In this document: positions 1 to 11,293 of the stretch, in pieces
Numbering within the stretch: the stretch's first letter is position 1
How the letters are laid out: each line of letters begins with the position of its first letter
Assembly (NCBI GenBank): GCA_027422505.1
Contig: JAPQWV010000002.1
Coordinates: forward strand, 29,738,501-29,802,500
DNA length: 64,000 nt
Reading direction: 5' to 3'
Origin: Craterostigma plantagineum
Lineage: Eukaryota > Streptophyta > Magnoliopsida > Lamiales > Linderniaceae
Program-made: the position numbers and the translations under genes
Notes under the pieces: generated by a model
What the model saw: only the letters and a program-made list of their open reading frames with translations
Told to the model about the DNA's origin: nothing
Database searches by the model: none

Positions 1-2
1 AG

Positions 3-446
3 GAACTGAGGCGCGTGAGACTCGGGAAAGCCGAGATGGAAGAAGCGCTTTGGGGTCAGATCGAGCATTTGAAGGCCGACGTTTTGGAGAAGAACGATCG
101 CATCGAGGAATTGAGTAGAGAGTTCGATGCGTTGATGGCAGCGAGAGACGATCTGACGGCTCGGATCGCTGCGCTCGGCGCTGCGGTGGAATCTAAGGAC
201 GAGGATTTGAGGGAAATGGTTTCGAAGTTTGAGGAAGGCGAAAAAATTGCGTATGAGCTGAGGTTGAGGGTCGAAGAACTCGAAGTAGAAGTAGAGAAGG
301 AAAGAGAAGTCATGGCTGAAGAGAAGAGGGAAGCTATAAGACAGCTCTGTTTTTTCGTCGAGTATTACCGCGACCGTTACGATGGGCTTCGAAAGGCCGT
401 TATTGCGCAGAAACGTGGACGGCGACACTCTGCGACGGAGCCTTGA
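3..446 (+). CDS. NET4/COP1-interacting-protein-like coiled-coil protein, C-terminal part
   Basis: The open frame runs in from the left edge, so the N-terminus lies outside the window; the stop is at 444-446. The visible part is almost wholly a charged coiled coil with leucine/glutamate heptads (LKADVLEKNDRIEELSREFD). It ends with EKREAIRQLCFFVEYYRDRY and a basic tail. An EKREAIRQLC-x3-EYYR ending is typical of the C-termini of NETWORKED-4 and COP1-interactive protein 1, actin- or membrane-associated plant proteins. The N-terminal actin-binding NAB domain that would prove this is not visible. Assignment by C-terminal motif only. Confidence 0.6.
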   Translation, partial: ELRRVRLGKAEMEEALWGQIEHLKADVLEKNDRIEELSREFDALMAARDDLTARIAALGAAVESKDEDLREMVSKFEEGEKIAYELRLRVEELEVEVEKEREVMAEEKREAIRQLCFFVEYYRDRYDGLRKAVIAQKRGRRHSATEP

Positions 447-1098
447 GCTTTTTTTTTTTTTTTTTTACGATGTTTGATTTTGTTTGGGTTTGGTTTGGCT
501 TTTGTTATTGACGGTGATCGTCATCATGTTGTAATATATTATACAACTGCTGAGCTGTGGAAGTGGAAGTTGAATAACTCTTGATTATGGAAAACTGGCT
601 CGACAGAACCATGAAAGATCAATTGTTAAGGAAAAAGTCAACACGTTTAAATCGTAATTTGATTAAAAAAAATTGGTGGGTTGCGTTAGCTGAAGTCACC
701 AACCCTCCCTCTCCTAAGCGAAGCTTAGACACCTACTACTACAACTCTTTACCTTCAAAAAGTCGTAAACGTTTAATTAATCCTTCCTTAATTACTGCCT
801 AAACCCTAACTGCAACCCATTCTTGATAGCTCTTATTAATCACAGCCGTAAAAATCAAGAGACTCTAATCCCTTAACCTAAAGCCTTAACTAATGCCAAA
901 CCCTAAATTACAACCATGTTCGGTTTTAAAACAGGGAATCTAATCATGTCTGAAGAATTCTGTCGTCTCACAAATGTCAATGAAGTCAGAATTCGAAGCT
1001 AATCGGGATCTTTAAGACTTTTTTCTATGAACATATTCTGTTGAAAAGTAAAACATTAAGATCTGATCCAAAACTAAGTAAAAAATAACGCAAGCCAG
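447..1098. other. intergenic spacer
   Basis: A T-run follows the stop at about 450-467. The rest is low-GC spacer with no coding potential that I trust. An ACCAACC (AC-II-like) site lies at 698-704 and its approximate inverse GGTGGGTTG about 20 bp upstream; both are more than 1.4 kb from the C4H start, so relevance is doubtful. Confidence 0.5.
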
Positions 1099-1106
1099 CG
1101 TATATT

Positions 1107-1920
1107 TAGGGCTGGGAAAAAATACCGAAATACCGAAATACCGTCCTTATCGTATCGAATCGTATCGAAAATATCGAAAATTTTGGTATACCGAAGTTTT
1201 TGGTAAGGTATGATACCGTCCGAAAATTTTCGGTACGGTAATGGTATGAAAATTTTAAAAATAAGGTATACCGACTATACCGAAATACCGAAATACTAAA
1301 TTTTTTTAATATATTTTATATATATATACACACCTATATATATTATATTATTTCAAAAAATATAAATGAAAAATTAAGGAGCTTCTCAAACTTATTTAGC
1401 CAATAAATTATTAATTTATATACAACTTTCTAATATTAGGCCCACCATATTTTACTTATGTAACTCAAGTAACGTTTAATTTTTGCCCCTTTTTCATGAT
1501 TTTGAAAGCGTGAAGATGCAATGCAATCTTCACTAATTTTTTAAGGTTATGTAAAGTTTTTTGCCTTACTAAGAGACTGGCTAAAATATGTAAAATAGTT
1601 AAGGTTAAAAATCTTTTTATTTTGAAAATTTGTTATTAATAATCTATCTTATTGGGGCCTAATGAGTTTGAATTGATTAAAAATTCCAACGCATCGAATT
1701 AACGAGTTACGAGACATGCATGGTAAAAAACCCTCCGTGTGAATGGTATAGAAGGTATGATACCGATACCGTACCGAAATTTCAGTATGATACCGTATCG
1801 AAATTTAAGGTATACCGAAATTTTGGTATGGTATTGGTATGATTTTTTTTGATACCGAAATTTCGGTACGGTATACGGTATCACAGTTTTGGTACGGTAT
1901 ACCGTACCTAACCACCCCTA
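1107..1920. mobile_element. non-autonomous hAT element, copy 1 of the TACCG-rich family
   Basis: This 814-bp element is flanked by a perfect 8-bp target-site duplication CGTATATT (1099-1106 and 1921-1928). Its ends are TAGGGCTGGG and ACCACCCCTA, imperfect terminal inverted repeats. Both halves are packed with ATACCGAAAT and its complement (ATTTCGGTAT), giving long near-palindromic ends. The middle is AT-rich and noncoding, and no transposase is present. It is collinear with the second copy at 32771-33588. The 8-bp duplication and TAGGG-type ends fit the hAT superfamily. It sits directly upstream of the C4H core promoter. Confidence 0.88.
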
Positions 1921-2023
1921 CGTATATTCAAACTACGCCAAACATTTACAATTATAAAAAGTAAATTTGGTTACACAATTTTTGCCATCTAGGATTCATT
2001 CAATCCCACGCACGTCTTCCATT

Positions 2024-2053
2024 CCACCTACCTCACCAGTCACCTCTATAAAT
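2024..2053 (+). promoter_or_regulatory. C4H core promoter: AC element and TATA box
   Basis: CCACCTACC at 2024-2032 contains the AC-I element ACCTACC, the MYB-binding site found in many phenylpropanoid gene promoters. A TATA box, TATAAAT, begins at about 2047, some 98 bp before the ATG. An AAATGC hexamer repeat (about five units) fills the leader at roughly 2055-2088. The AC element and TATA box are read directly; the MYB-target role is established for the gene family and inferred here. Confidence 0.7.
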
Positions 2054-2144
2054 AAATGCAAATGCAAATGCAAATGCAAATGCAAATAGCAAAAGCACAG
2101 CGTTTAATTGTATAGTTCAGTCAGCTTTCCCTACCATACCAGCA

Positions 2145-3964
2145 ATGGACCTACTCTTGCTGGAAAAGACGCTTTTAGCCCTCTTCTTCGCCATTGTTGC
2201 AGCCACCGCCATCTCCAAGCTCAGGGGCAAGAAACTCAAGCTTCCGCCGGGCCCCATCCCCGTTCCGATCTTCGGAAACTGGCTTCAGGTCGGCGATGAT
2301 CTCAACCACCGCAATCTCAGCGATTACGCGAAGAAGTTCGGAGAGATGTTTCTCCTCCGTATGGGACAGCGCAACCTAGTCGTCGTTTCCTCGCCGGAGC
2401 TAGCCAAAGAGGTGCTTCACACCCAGGTTAGGCATTTAACGCCTCTATTGCTTCTTCATCGCGTATGTTTTCCCCTAATTTGTGGCCCGACGATCGATTC
2501 CTGCGATTTTGCTGAATTTTTAACTTAGCGATTCGGGCGACGATTTTGTGCGCAGGGCGTTGAGTTTGGGTCGCGAACGCGAAACGTTGTGTTCGACATC
2601 TTCACGGGCAAGGGGCAGGACATGGTGTTCACCGTCTACGGCGAGCACTGGCGAAAGATGCGGCGGATCATGACCGTACCTTTCTTCACCAACAAAGTCG
2701 TCCAACAGTACCGCTACGGCTGGGAGTCAGAGGCTGCTGCGGTGGTCGACGACGTGAAGAAGAATCCCCAGGCGGCGACGGACGGAATCGTTCTGAGGAG
2801 AAGGCTGCAGCTGATGATGTACAACAACATGTTCAGAATCATGTTCGATAGGAGGTTCGAGAGGGAGGACGATCCCTTGTTTGTGAAGCTCAAGGCTCTG
2901 AACGGCGAGAGGAGTAGGCTGGCTCAGAGCTTCGAGTACAACTATGGCGATTTCATCCCTATCTTGAGACCATTCTTGAGAGGATACTTGAAGGTGTGTA
3001 AGGAGGTGAAGGAGAAGAGGCTGCAGCTTTTCAAGGACTACTTCGTCGACGAAAGGAAGTGAGTGGGTCCATCAAATTGATTCAAACCCTATTTTCTCCC
3101 CTGATTTTTTGAAAGGAAAAGGTTGCTGACTTTGATCGTTGTGCTGCAGGAAACTGACCAGCACTACGCCCATGAACAACGAAGGCTTGAAATGCGCAAT
3201 CGACCACATTCTTGAAGCCCAGCAAAAGGGAGAGATCAACGAGGACAACGTTCTTTACATTGTCGAGAACATCAACGTTGCTGGTAAGTAAATTCCTTTT
3301 ACTTAACTATGCGATCACTTACCAAGAAATAGTTCGACTCATAACATCCTCTGTTCCTATCACAGCAATCGAAACAACCCTATGGTCCATCGAATGGGGC
3401 ATCGCCGAGCTAGTCAACCACCCCGAGATCCAAGCCAAGCTCAGGCACGAGCTCGACACTGTCCTAGGCCCGGGCGCACAAATCACCGAGCCCGACACCC
3501 AAAAGCTCCCATACCTCCAAGCAGTGATCAAAGAAACCCTACGCCTAAGAATGGCCATCCCTCTCCTAGTCCCACACATGAACCTCCACGACGCCAAGCT
3601 CAACAGCTACGACATACCAGCCGAGAGCAAGATATTGGTCAACGCTTGGTGGCTCGGGAACGACCCGGCCCATTGGAAGAAGCCCGAGGAGTTCAGGCCC
3701 GAGAGGTTCTTGGAAGAAGAGTCCAACGTTGAGGCGAACGGTAATGACTTTAGGTACTTGCCGTTTGGCGTGGGGAGGAGGAGCTGCCCTGGGATTATAC
3801 TTGCGCTGCCTATCCTCGGGATAACGTTGGGAAGGCTCGTCCAGAATTTCGAGCTTTTGCCTCCGCCGGGCGTGTCGAAGATTGATACTACGGAGAAGGG
3901 AGGGCAGTTTAGTCTGCATATCTTGAAGCATTCCACCATTGTTTTGAAGCCGAGGTCTGTCTGA
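2145..3964 (+). CDS. C4H: trans-cinnamate 4-monooxygenase (CYP73A cytochrome P450)
   Basis: Exons 2145-2426, 2556-3058, 3150-3283 and 3366-3964 join to 505 codons, the usual CYP73A length. The enzyme hydroxylates cinnamate to p-coumarate, the second step of the phenylpropanoid pathway, using cytochrome P450 reductase at the ER membrane. Visible features are an N-terminal membrane anchor ([14 protein letters not shown]), the proline hinge [14 protein letters not shown], an I-helix AAIETT, the K-helix ExxR (KETLR), FRPERF, and the heme loop [10 protein letters not shown] near residues 440-450 with its axial cysteine. All splice sites are GT-AG. The first intron (2427-2555, phase 0) splits what I recall as a single 785-bp first exon in typical CYP73A genes: 282 + 503 = 785. 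The next two exon sizes (134 and 599) match that pattern. The ATG chosen gives the standard MDLLLLEK start. Confidence 0.97.
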
Positions 3965-4540
3965 GATGTTTTTATGTGGGACAGTGTGTGATGACTGTTC
4001 AACCGTTGTTTGCCATATATGTATCATGTATGGGACTGTGTTGCAATTTGCACAGTCGTCTTTGTTTATTCTGATGTTCGATGGTCACAAAATGACCTGT
4101 ATTTTCATTTCACAAGTAATGTCCGTATTATGTTTCTAACGTCTGTTGGGTTTGATTGAATAAAGTAATATGGGAAAGAAAGTTAGGAGAGTTTTAACAA
4201 AATTTTATTTCGTTGTTAATTACCAACCAAAAGTGAATGTTATGCAAAAATTATATATGTTGTATTTACTCGATTGGAGGATCCATTGATTGAATCCGAA
4301 CCAAGCATGTATTAGTTGGGCCTAAGCCGAAGTTGACTTTTTGCGCGAGGCCCAAATTATATAGCCCACGTTCAATTCTAACCCTCGCGTTTCCAAAGCC
4401 TTGAGCAGACGTTACACCTCAGGGAGATTTGAAGCGTAGCTATGGGGTCTGTGTGATTGTTGATTCTTTATATGTTTAACTTTTACCTGTTTGTTTCGTG
4501 TTTATGCTGATGATTTTGTTGTATCGTTTTGTTTTATTAG
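3965..4540. promoter_or_regulatory. C4H 3' flank and RPS26-type promoter
   Basis: After the C4H 3' region, the stretch before 4541 carries site-II-like elements: TTGGGCC near 4316, GGCCCAAAT near 4350 and AGCCCAC near 4364. AACCCTCG follows near 4380. TGGGCC/GGCCCA boxes close to telo-box-like AACCCT are characteristic of plant ribosomal-protein promoters, which suits the RPS26-like locus downstream. Confidence 0.5.
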
Positions 4541-5513
4541 ACGTTTAAAAGAAGGAACGGAGGCCGTAACAAGCACGGCCGTGGCCAACGTCAAGTTCAC
4601 CCGATGCTCAAACTGTGGCAAGTGTTGCCCTAAGGTTTTTCGTTCTTGTTCTTGGTGTGATTCGAGCTGAAAGACCAACAATAGCAAAGTTTTGCTATTC
4701 ATCTGATGAAATTATGAGCATGTCTGTTATTTGAGGGAAGAGCCTTTTACTCTTCTCTTCATCCGAATCTTCTTCAGTTAATACACTCTGAACGATTTGT
4801 TAGGAGCCTTTGATTCTGTGTATTGATGAGTCTCAACTAATGGTTTGATGTCCTTAGGATGATTGCCTTCGGAAAAAAAAAAATATTGGTCATTTACCAT
4901 TCCCGACCGAAATCGTGTGTTCTTATCAATGTACTGTATAAAAAATCTTGTTGTTACTTTCTATTTGTTAGGACAAGGCCATCAAGAGGTTCTCGTGAAG
5001 AACATAGTCGAGCAAGCTGCTGTCCGTGATGTCCAAGAAGCTTGTGCTTTTCGACTGTAAGTCCAATTATAACCCCACAATTCTCCCATTTCTGTCAATC
5101 TTGAATTCGTGGGAGGTGATCAAATGGGAGGGATGCACTTGTAACTACAAACTAATCCCTTTTGCTACGATGTTCGACGTATAGCCAACGTTCTTCCCAA
5201 GCTGTATGTGAAGATGCAGAACTGCGTCTCATGTGCCATCCACTCCAAAGCGGTTCGTGTTCGATCCCGCACCGATAGGAGGGAACCGCGAGCCTCCACA
5301 GCGCTTCAGGCGCCCACGGGTCAGATTTATATATATGTATTTCCCTTGAAATTTCCATTTTCTAGCCTTCATTGCGAGCAATCTAATCGATCAACCGTTC
5401 TTCGTTTATTTTAAAATTATCATTTACTGTTTTCATTCTTTCAGGATGATGCTCCTAGGCCAGCCCAAGGTCCTCCATGCGTCGGTGGACCGCTTGCAGC
5501 CGCCCGTGCTTGA
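4541..5513 (+). pseudogene. RPS26: 40S ribosomal protein S26-like gene with broken reading frame
   Basis: Four exon-like blocks (4541-4634, 4972-5056, 5185-5319, 5445-5513) are bounded by GT/AG sites and follow the S26 protein in order. TFKRRNGGRNKHGRG is followed by the zinc-ribbon RCSNCGKCCPK, then [35 protein letters not shown] and [12 protein letters not shown], ending in a proline-rich tail. Single-base gains or losses occur after the HGRG codons, in the codons after KRF, at the end of block 2 and after RREP, so no single frame is open. Introns are retained, so this is not a processed copy. No clean initiator ATG is obvious before the first acceptor. It is either a decayed duplicate or a real gene damaged by consensus errors; I cannot separate these. 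Confidence 0.8.
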
Positions 5514-8224
5514 TTTCTTCTCGGGCCGGGCCGGGCCCGTATTTTGATTACTGTCGTTAGTTTTTTTCTTTTTGGAACTCAATGTTACTGTGACGTCATC
5601 GATTACAACAGTAGACTAATCAAGTGACGTTTTTTCATGGCTGGTCGTTACTTTAACTCTAACCATAGCAACGAGAAAGTCCTTTATGTTTATTAAAATT
5701 TGTCGATTGTTGGTCGCATTAGCTGCGCTGTAGACGCCCCGCCTCATATCGATGCTAGAATAGAGCGTATGCTTAACAAAATTTCATCACTTTTCCATAT
5801 TGATCTCCTTCGTCTTCTCATTTATTACATGTGTTCCGTAATGTTTCAGTTCAGAGCACGCTTTTTCTTTTCTTTGTTCGCGTCACAGGGACAAAGAACC
5901 TGGTGCTTCTACGAGCGAGCAAGTTGTATCCTTGGTCTCTGCATATGCAATATTTTTGCGCAGCTAATTATGCTATTTTTCTTGCGCCATGCGCTTACAG
6001 AGTTTTGTTTTTTTGAATTGCTATAGCGCATTTGGTTGGAACAACTAGAAATCAGCCTTGAACGCTTCCCGTTTCTATTAAATCGCTTCACATTTTAGCA
6101 TGTCGGCAATATCTTCGAACGATTGAAGATTGACTCTTCTGTTGCCTTGTGCATCATTTTTTTTTTTAAATTTCGCGTTGTTTATTTATTTTCATCACAT
6201 CCGTACGTGCAGTGGAATTTCCCGAAGATGAATTGAAACTCTCCATTTGACGCTCGAAGTCTTTGGCTGCATACTGCTTTAATTTCCTTGCTTGGTTATT
6301 TAGCCGACTTCTTGCGCATAAGGACGAGCGCTTTTCAAGCTCGGCGGAATCTTTGCGCAACCTACTTATATGGTGTTTGATAAAACTCCATTTTCAGCTT
6401 AGTTTGTTTCATTACTGTATTTAATCTTCTGTATCTTCAGTTATCATTGTTGCTCGCTTGCTTGGGTAATGGTATTGGATGAAGTAAATCATATGCAAAT
6501 ACATATACATATAAATGGCTATGATAGTAAAGCAAAAGTTTGCTTTTTTCTTCTCAATCTTTTCCATCGAGCCCACATCATATTCCACAGATCTGTACTG
6601 TAAAGTTAAATATATCCTCATAAGTTGATAGATTTGCTTGACATTGTCTTGTCACCATGCCTTTTCTGTCTCGTATATATATAGAGCTTAGACGAAAATA
6701 GAAAGATGCCATTTGTTTTCATTATCATAAGGCTTCCTGCGTCACACTTCTATATTTGCTACATCAATAATTTTATAGTTCTTGGATCGTAGCTTATAAA
6801 CCTTTCTATCTCGATGATCAATAGTAATATTATCGGCTGATAAATATCGCCATACTTATCAACATGTGTTGATGTCTATGTCATACCTAGTATAGAAAAA
6901 TATTCAACTCTCCATTATTAGGGTTTTGCTTCATAATTTGTTGTCATTTTTTTGCTTAGGTTGAATATCAATTTAGTCCCTCAAATCACATCAATTGTCA
7001 TAACATAGATGAAATGATTGTTCAGAAGGTAGTGATAAATCAAGGAAGCAAGAAAGTGGTACCGGGTTTTTATCTTCTTATGTTAGATCGTGACAACTTT
7101 CTTTTCCAAGAATATTTATGGTGACGAAGGAGAATGAGTTGGCATTCAATAATAGATCATATAATATATATTGTGCATGTTTTTTGGGACATGAAATCGA
7201 GGTCTTTAAAATATAGGTATAGACTATAGAGAGCCACTTGGGTTTTACATATTGTCGTATTACTGCCACATCAATTATTTCAACCTTTTCGAGCTAAGAT
7301 TGCAAGATTCAGAGGAAAATAGGATAATTCGAACATGCAATTATTGATGATGTCTCCACCTTGGATTTCATGAAGTTAGTAATGAAACATGCAATATTTA
7401 ATTCTCTAAATGTAAAGATGCCCCTACTATTTTGCCATTGTATATTCGTATAAGAGGCCTATATAGTCTGAAAACAAATTACATAAACATTTGACACCCT
7501 CTTTTACAATAGAGGATTAACGATTATATATGTATATTTTTTCATAGCACATGTATGAATGTTCCAAAACATAAATACATTTCGAGTTTCGAGAGACAAA
7601 CTATAGAGCTCTAAAGGCCTCTTTGTACGCACAACATAACTACATGAAAGAAATGGCATTTCTTCCCACACATAGTTGAATAGCTAGAAAGATATTAGAT
7701 TTTGTATATAACGAAGTTTAGGCTTTTAGAAAGTTAATGTGGCATTCATTACATTTTAGCGTGGCCCCTCTTACTATACGTATGCCTTTATTGAAATTTA
7801 ACATGCGCTGGATGATGAAGTATGAACCGTGCTTTACAATATGTCTCGATATATATAAAAAAAAATTCTTCCGATGTCTATTTTCTTTTGCATGCATCAT
7901 ATGATTGTGTTTTAGGACAACTTTCTTGAAAGCACCTTTTAGAGTGGAATTGTGGGCTCTCCTCCATTTCAAGCGATATTAAATTAAATATAAGAAATAT
8001 AGATGGAAAAGTGTATTAAAATTAAACGTATAGGAAGGAAAAAGCTTGAAGATAGCTCCCTAGTAAGAATTATTACATTACTTAAGATTAACTAATTCTC
8101 GAACATAGATACTTCTTTCTTATAAAAACGTCGGATATCTTTCGACAACAAACCGCAATTACGGGTTTATACAGATATATTATTTACTTTACTAGATGGG
8201 CAGAATTAAACTCAAGGAAAGGTT
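5514..8224. other. long AT-rich intergenic region
   Basis: I find no supportable gene in 2.7 kb. A perfect bZIP-type TGACGTCA lies at about 5592-5599. Two short exon-like blocks behind AG acceptors read DKEPGASTSEQVVSLVSAYA (5890-5949) and EFPEDELKLSI plus stop (near 6215-6250), but they match no family I know and have no convincing donors. The remainder is AT-rich and noncoding. Confidence 0.4.
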
Positions 8225-9337
8225 CTAACTAAAGAGCTGAGACATGTTAAACCAAATTTGCTGAAAAGCTCTGATGATAGCATCATGGTACTGAATCGAA
8301 TTAAGTGAAAGGTAGCAGGCAAGAAGATCTTCCAAATCCTTCGAAGCCCTAATGTTATTCTCCACAATCATTTCCACCATCGAATCCCTGAAATCTCTCT
8401 GTGGATCAATCGAAGCCTTCACTATGGCAAAGCTGTCAGAATAGAACAATAATTCCTTATGATGGTTCTGATTATCAGACAGCTTCGAACTGCTGCTTTT
8501 TCGTGCTCGAAAATCGATTCTCTTACCACTGAACCTAGCCGACTTATTGCCTTTAATCTTAACTCCACCGCCGCGAGAGATGGATTTTCTTGATTGTTGG
8601 ATTTTAGCAGCGTTGTGTTTCATGGGCTTGGTTAGAATAGGAGGGAGTTTTGGCTCCGATAACGAGTCGTCCAACTCTTCGACAATATTTACATTGGATT
8701 CTTCGACTTCGATAATTATGTCAGTAGACGAAGAGCTTAACTTACAGCTGCAAGAACTAGAATGGGACGTCATGTTGATCTCATCGTTGTTCTTGCATGG
8801 GACCTCGAAAGAATCTGAGTATTCATCACAGCGCGACGACGAAGAAGAAGAAGGAGGATCATATTTACCATTACCAAGTGATTGTTGACTCTTTTCTAAG
8901 ACACGAACATTTCCAGGCTTAAGCCAAACTGGGTTTCCAGGCTCATGGAAAACGTAGCTCGAAGGCACTACCTTTTTCGGGGAAGGCATGTAAATAGTCT
9001 TTCTCTTCGCACGCTTCTTCTTGGTAGACTTTCGAGGCGAAGAGTAATCACAAGACGAGAATTTATAACTAGGGTTTTTCGGAGAAGCGTTGGAGCATAC
9101 GAGCTTGTTGTCCTTTCTGATGAGCAAGGATTCATGGTGGTGGATTGATGATTTGGAGGGAATTTTATTATATGATGGAGATGATGGAAAGGATTTCTTG
9201 ATATTTTTGCTAGTGGGGTGAGAAACGTTGGTGTTTTTATGGCTATGGTTTCTGAGTTTGGTGATGCTCATGTCTCTTAGCTTGTAGAACCAAGCGTTTG
9301 GGATCATGTTTGATAATCTGAACTTGTGATTTCCCAT
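8225..9337 (-). CDS. OVATE family protein (transcription repressor, OFP1-5 type)
   Basis: Intronless gene of 370 codons. The N-terminus [20 protein letters not shown] is the conserved start of the OFP1-5 branch. The C-terminal ~60 residues form the OVATE domain: [20 protein letters not shown], then [20 protein letters not shown] and a [14 protein letters not shown] tail. The middle is low-complexity and serine/lysine-rich, with a KKKRAKRK nuclear-localisation-type stretch. OFPs are plant-specific nuclear co-repressors that bind KNOX/BELL homeodomain proteins and influence organ shape and wall formation. Which paralogue this is cannot be decided here. Shadow frames on the other strand were ignored. 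Confidence 0.93.
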   Translation of the reverse strand: MGNHKFRLSNMIPNAWFYKLRDMSITKLRNHSHKNTNVSHPTSKNIKKSFPSSPSYNKIPSKSSIHHHESLLIRKDNKLVCSNASPKNPSYKFSSCDYSSPRKSTKKKRAKRKTIYMPSPKKVVPSSYVFHEPGNPVWLKPGNVRVLEKSQQSLGNGKYDPPSSSSSSRCDEYSDSFEVPCKNNDEINMTSHSSSCSCKLSSSSTDIIIEVEESNVNIVEELDDSLSEPKLPPILTKPMKHNAAKIQQSRKSISRGGGVKIKGNKSARFSGKRIDFRARKSSSSKLSDNQNHHKELLFYSDSFAIVKASIDPQRDFRDSMVEMIVENNIRASKDLEDLLACYLSLNSIQYHDAIIRAFQQIWFNMSQLFS

Positions 9338-11293
9338 CTCTTTTTGTTTGATGGAATATGAGGGGAGATATTAGATTGGTATTTATAATGAATAGAATAA
9401 GGTCACTTTACTATATAAGAGAAATTTTACTTTTTCATGAATAAAGAATTATCTGTTCCATACAAATGTAAAGTGGGAGCTGCTGATTGTATGTATAGTA
9501 TGTTATATCGCTATTAACATACTTCGTATGTATAAGCATATCTATAATTTATCTTGCTGCTGAATCATTATGCTTATTTTAATTAAGATATAGCAAGAAT
9601 TTAGTCCATCATTACACCTTTGTCTACTTATTATGTTCCATATACATATATTATAATACATCGAAGGAAATCATTTAAGCAAGTTGCACAAAGCATGAAG
9701 CCGGGTTTGCCTCTGCTTGCTTTCTTGTAATAACCGCACACACAAACCCTTTTTTTTCATTAATCACTTCGATTGTAAGATCGGTTATATATTTTTATCT
9801 ATATGTATGTATATTGAGGCAACTAACAAATCTATGTAACCACTTGTAATATGGGAAGAACGGAACAAAATAGTTGACTATTACATTAGAGCGAATATAC
9901 ACTTATGTTAAAAAAAATCATCGGAAGATGCAATCGATAACCAACAAAAGTCCCACTTGTCTAAGAACAATTATTTTCCTAAATTTCGCAAGAAATGAAG
10001 GCAATGAGTCCAATTATTCTACATAACATTATAGTATGGGAATCATTTAGCATGTAATAACAAATTATTAAAAGCATGCACGCAATGGTAATAAAGAATT
10101 GGCATAGTGGCCCTCTCTTGCAACTTCTCCAAACAGCATCGCAAGTCATACTCTTTTTTTCTGTTCTGCCGACCCGTTTGTAGAGCCATGGGTCGGGTCA
10201 TCCAATTGAGCATGGGCTTGAGCCCGGCCCATCACGTCATGATCTTCCCTCGTAAGTGGCAAAGTACCAACTACCAAATGGCCCGTTACGTATAGTTGGT
10301 GAAGTTAGTGTGTATTCAGAGCATTTGCATGGATGGAGTATAAAGATTGACTTGATACGATGTTCTCCATGGAGATTATTTAATTGCAAGAAAAGAAATA
10401 AATGATCCCTGTAATATAAAAACAATAATGTATATGTTTGAAACTTTCGATACACCTCAAATTTCTAAAACAAATCATGTGCATTATTGTTCAACGTGCG
10501 AAGCAAAGTCACTAATGTCGTTGTCGAAAGTCAACAGTTGATAGATCTCACACATGTGCTGCGACCTTTGAAGTTTCAATAGCTGGCATTCTTCTTTCAT
10601 TAAACAATACATATATATATGTTATATGTGGCGTGATCATTATTTATTCAATATGTATATGTTTCTTATGTATAGCTGCAAGCCCTCGTCAAAAAAGTCC
10701 AAATCCTGTTGCTTCTACTTCATCATTTCCTCATAATATATAACTTTGTCGCATTTTCTTAGAGAAAGTAACAAATAATAGTAAAGAATTCAACCAAGTT
10801 CATCCTTACGCGAAAGATCTTCTCTTTAAGCAACCCTTTGTTTCTCTTCTACACTTTTCTTTTCCCCCTTCTCTTTTGTGGTTTCAAAGGATGTGCTTTG
10901 CACTTTTCCATCTGAGCTTTGGGTTCAATAGCTAGTTTAGTTCGTAATATTGATCTTGAATGTCCCGAGAAAGGTAACAGCAATATATAACATGTTTTTC
11001 TATAGTCTGTCTTGTATTGTAAACACAGGGCGTAATCATTCATATGTCAACGTTTTGAGTTTCACTACTTACAGATCAAACTATTCCTTCACTTTTCTTA
11101 CCAAAGAAACAGAAGCCCTAGTTTTTTTCCTACGTCGTTAAAGTAGATCGTTCGTGTATATATGATTCTAATATGCCCGAGATTGACTTATAAAGTAGTA
11201 TAAACGATCTTCCAATCTGTTGTTAATCAGAGAAGCATTCGAAGATCAGATCGGTAAGAAGCTGAAGGCGGACATCGATTGTTATCTTGGGAT
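9338..11293. other. shared upstream region of the divergent OFP and LBD genes
   Basis: Two kilobases between divergently transcribed transcription-factor genes. It is AT-rich with short TA-rich tracts (for example near 10610) and a GGGTCGGGTC / GGCCCATCACGTCATG patch near 10190-10240. I see no ORF or defined transposon here. The last 70 bp before the LBD start contain an apparent coding remnant, described with that gene. Confidence 0.4.

Noticed and set aside
3566..4027. Minus-strand frames of 131-153 codons under C4H
   Set aside because: They are antisense shadows of the last C4H exon and show no family signature.
4541..5513. Processed (retroposed) RPS26 copy
   Set aside because: Introns with GT/AG borders remain between all coding blocks and no poly-A tail or target duplication is visible.
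7718..7972. 84-codon minus-strand frame MKWRRAHNSTLKGAFKK...
   Set aside because: Basic, AT-driven composition, no domain, no splice context; likely chance.
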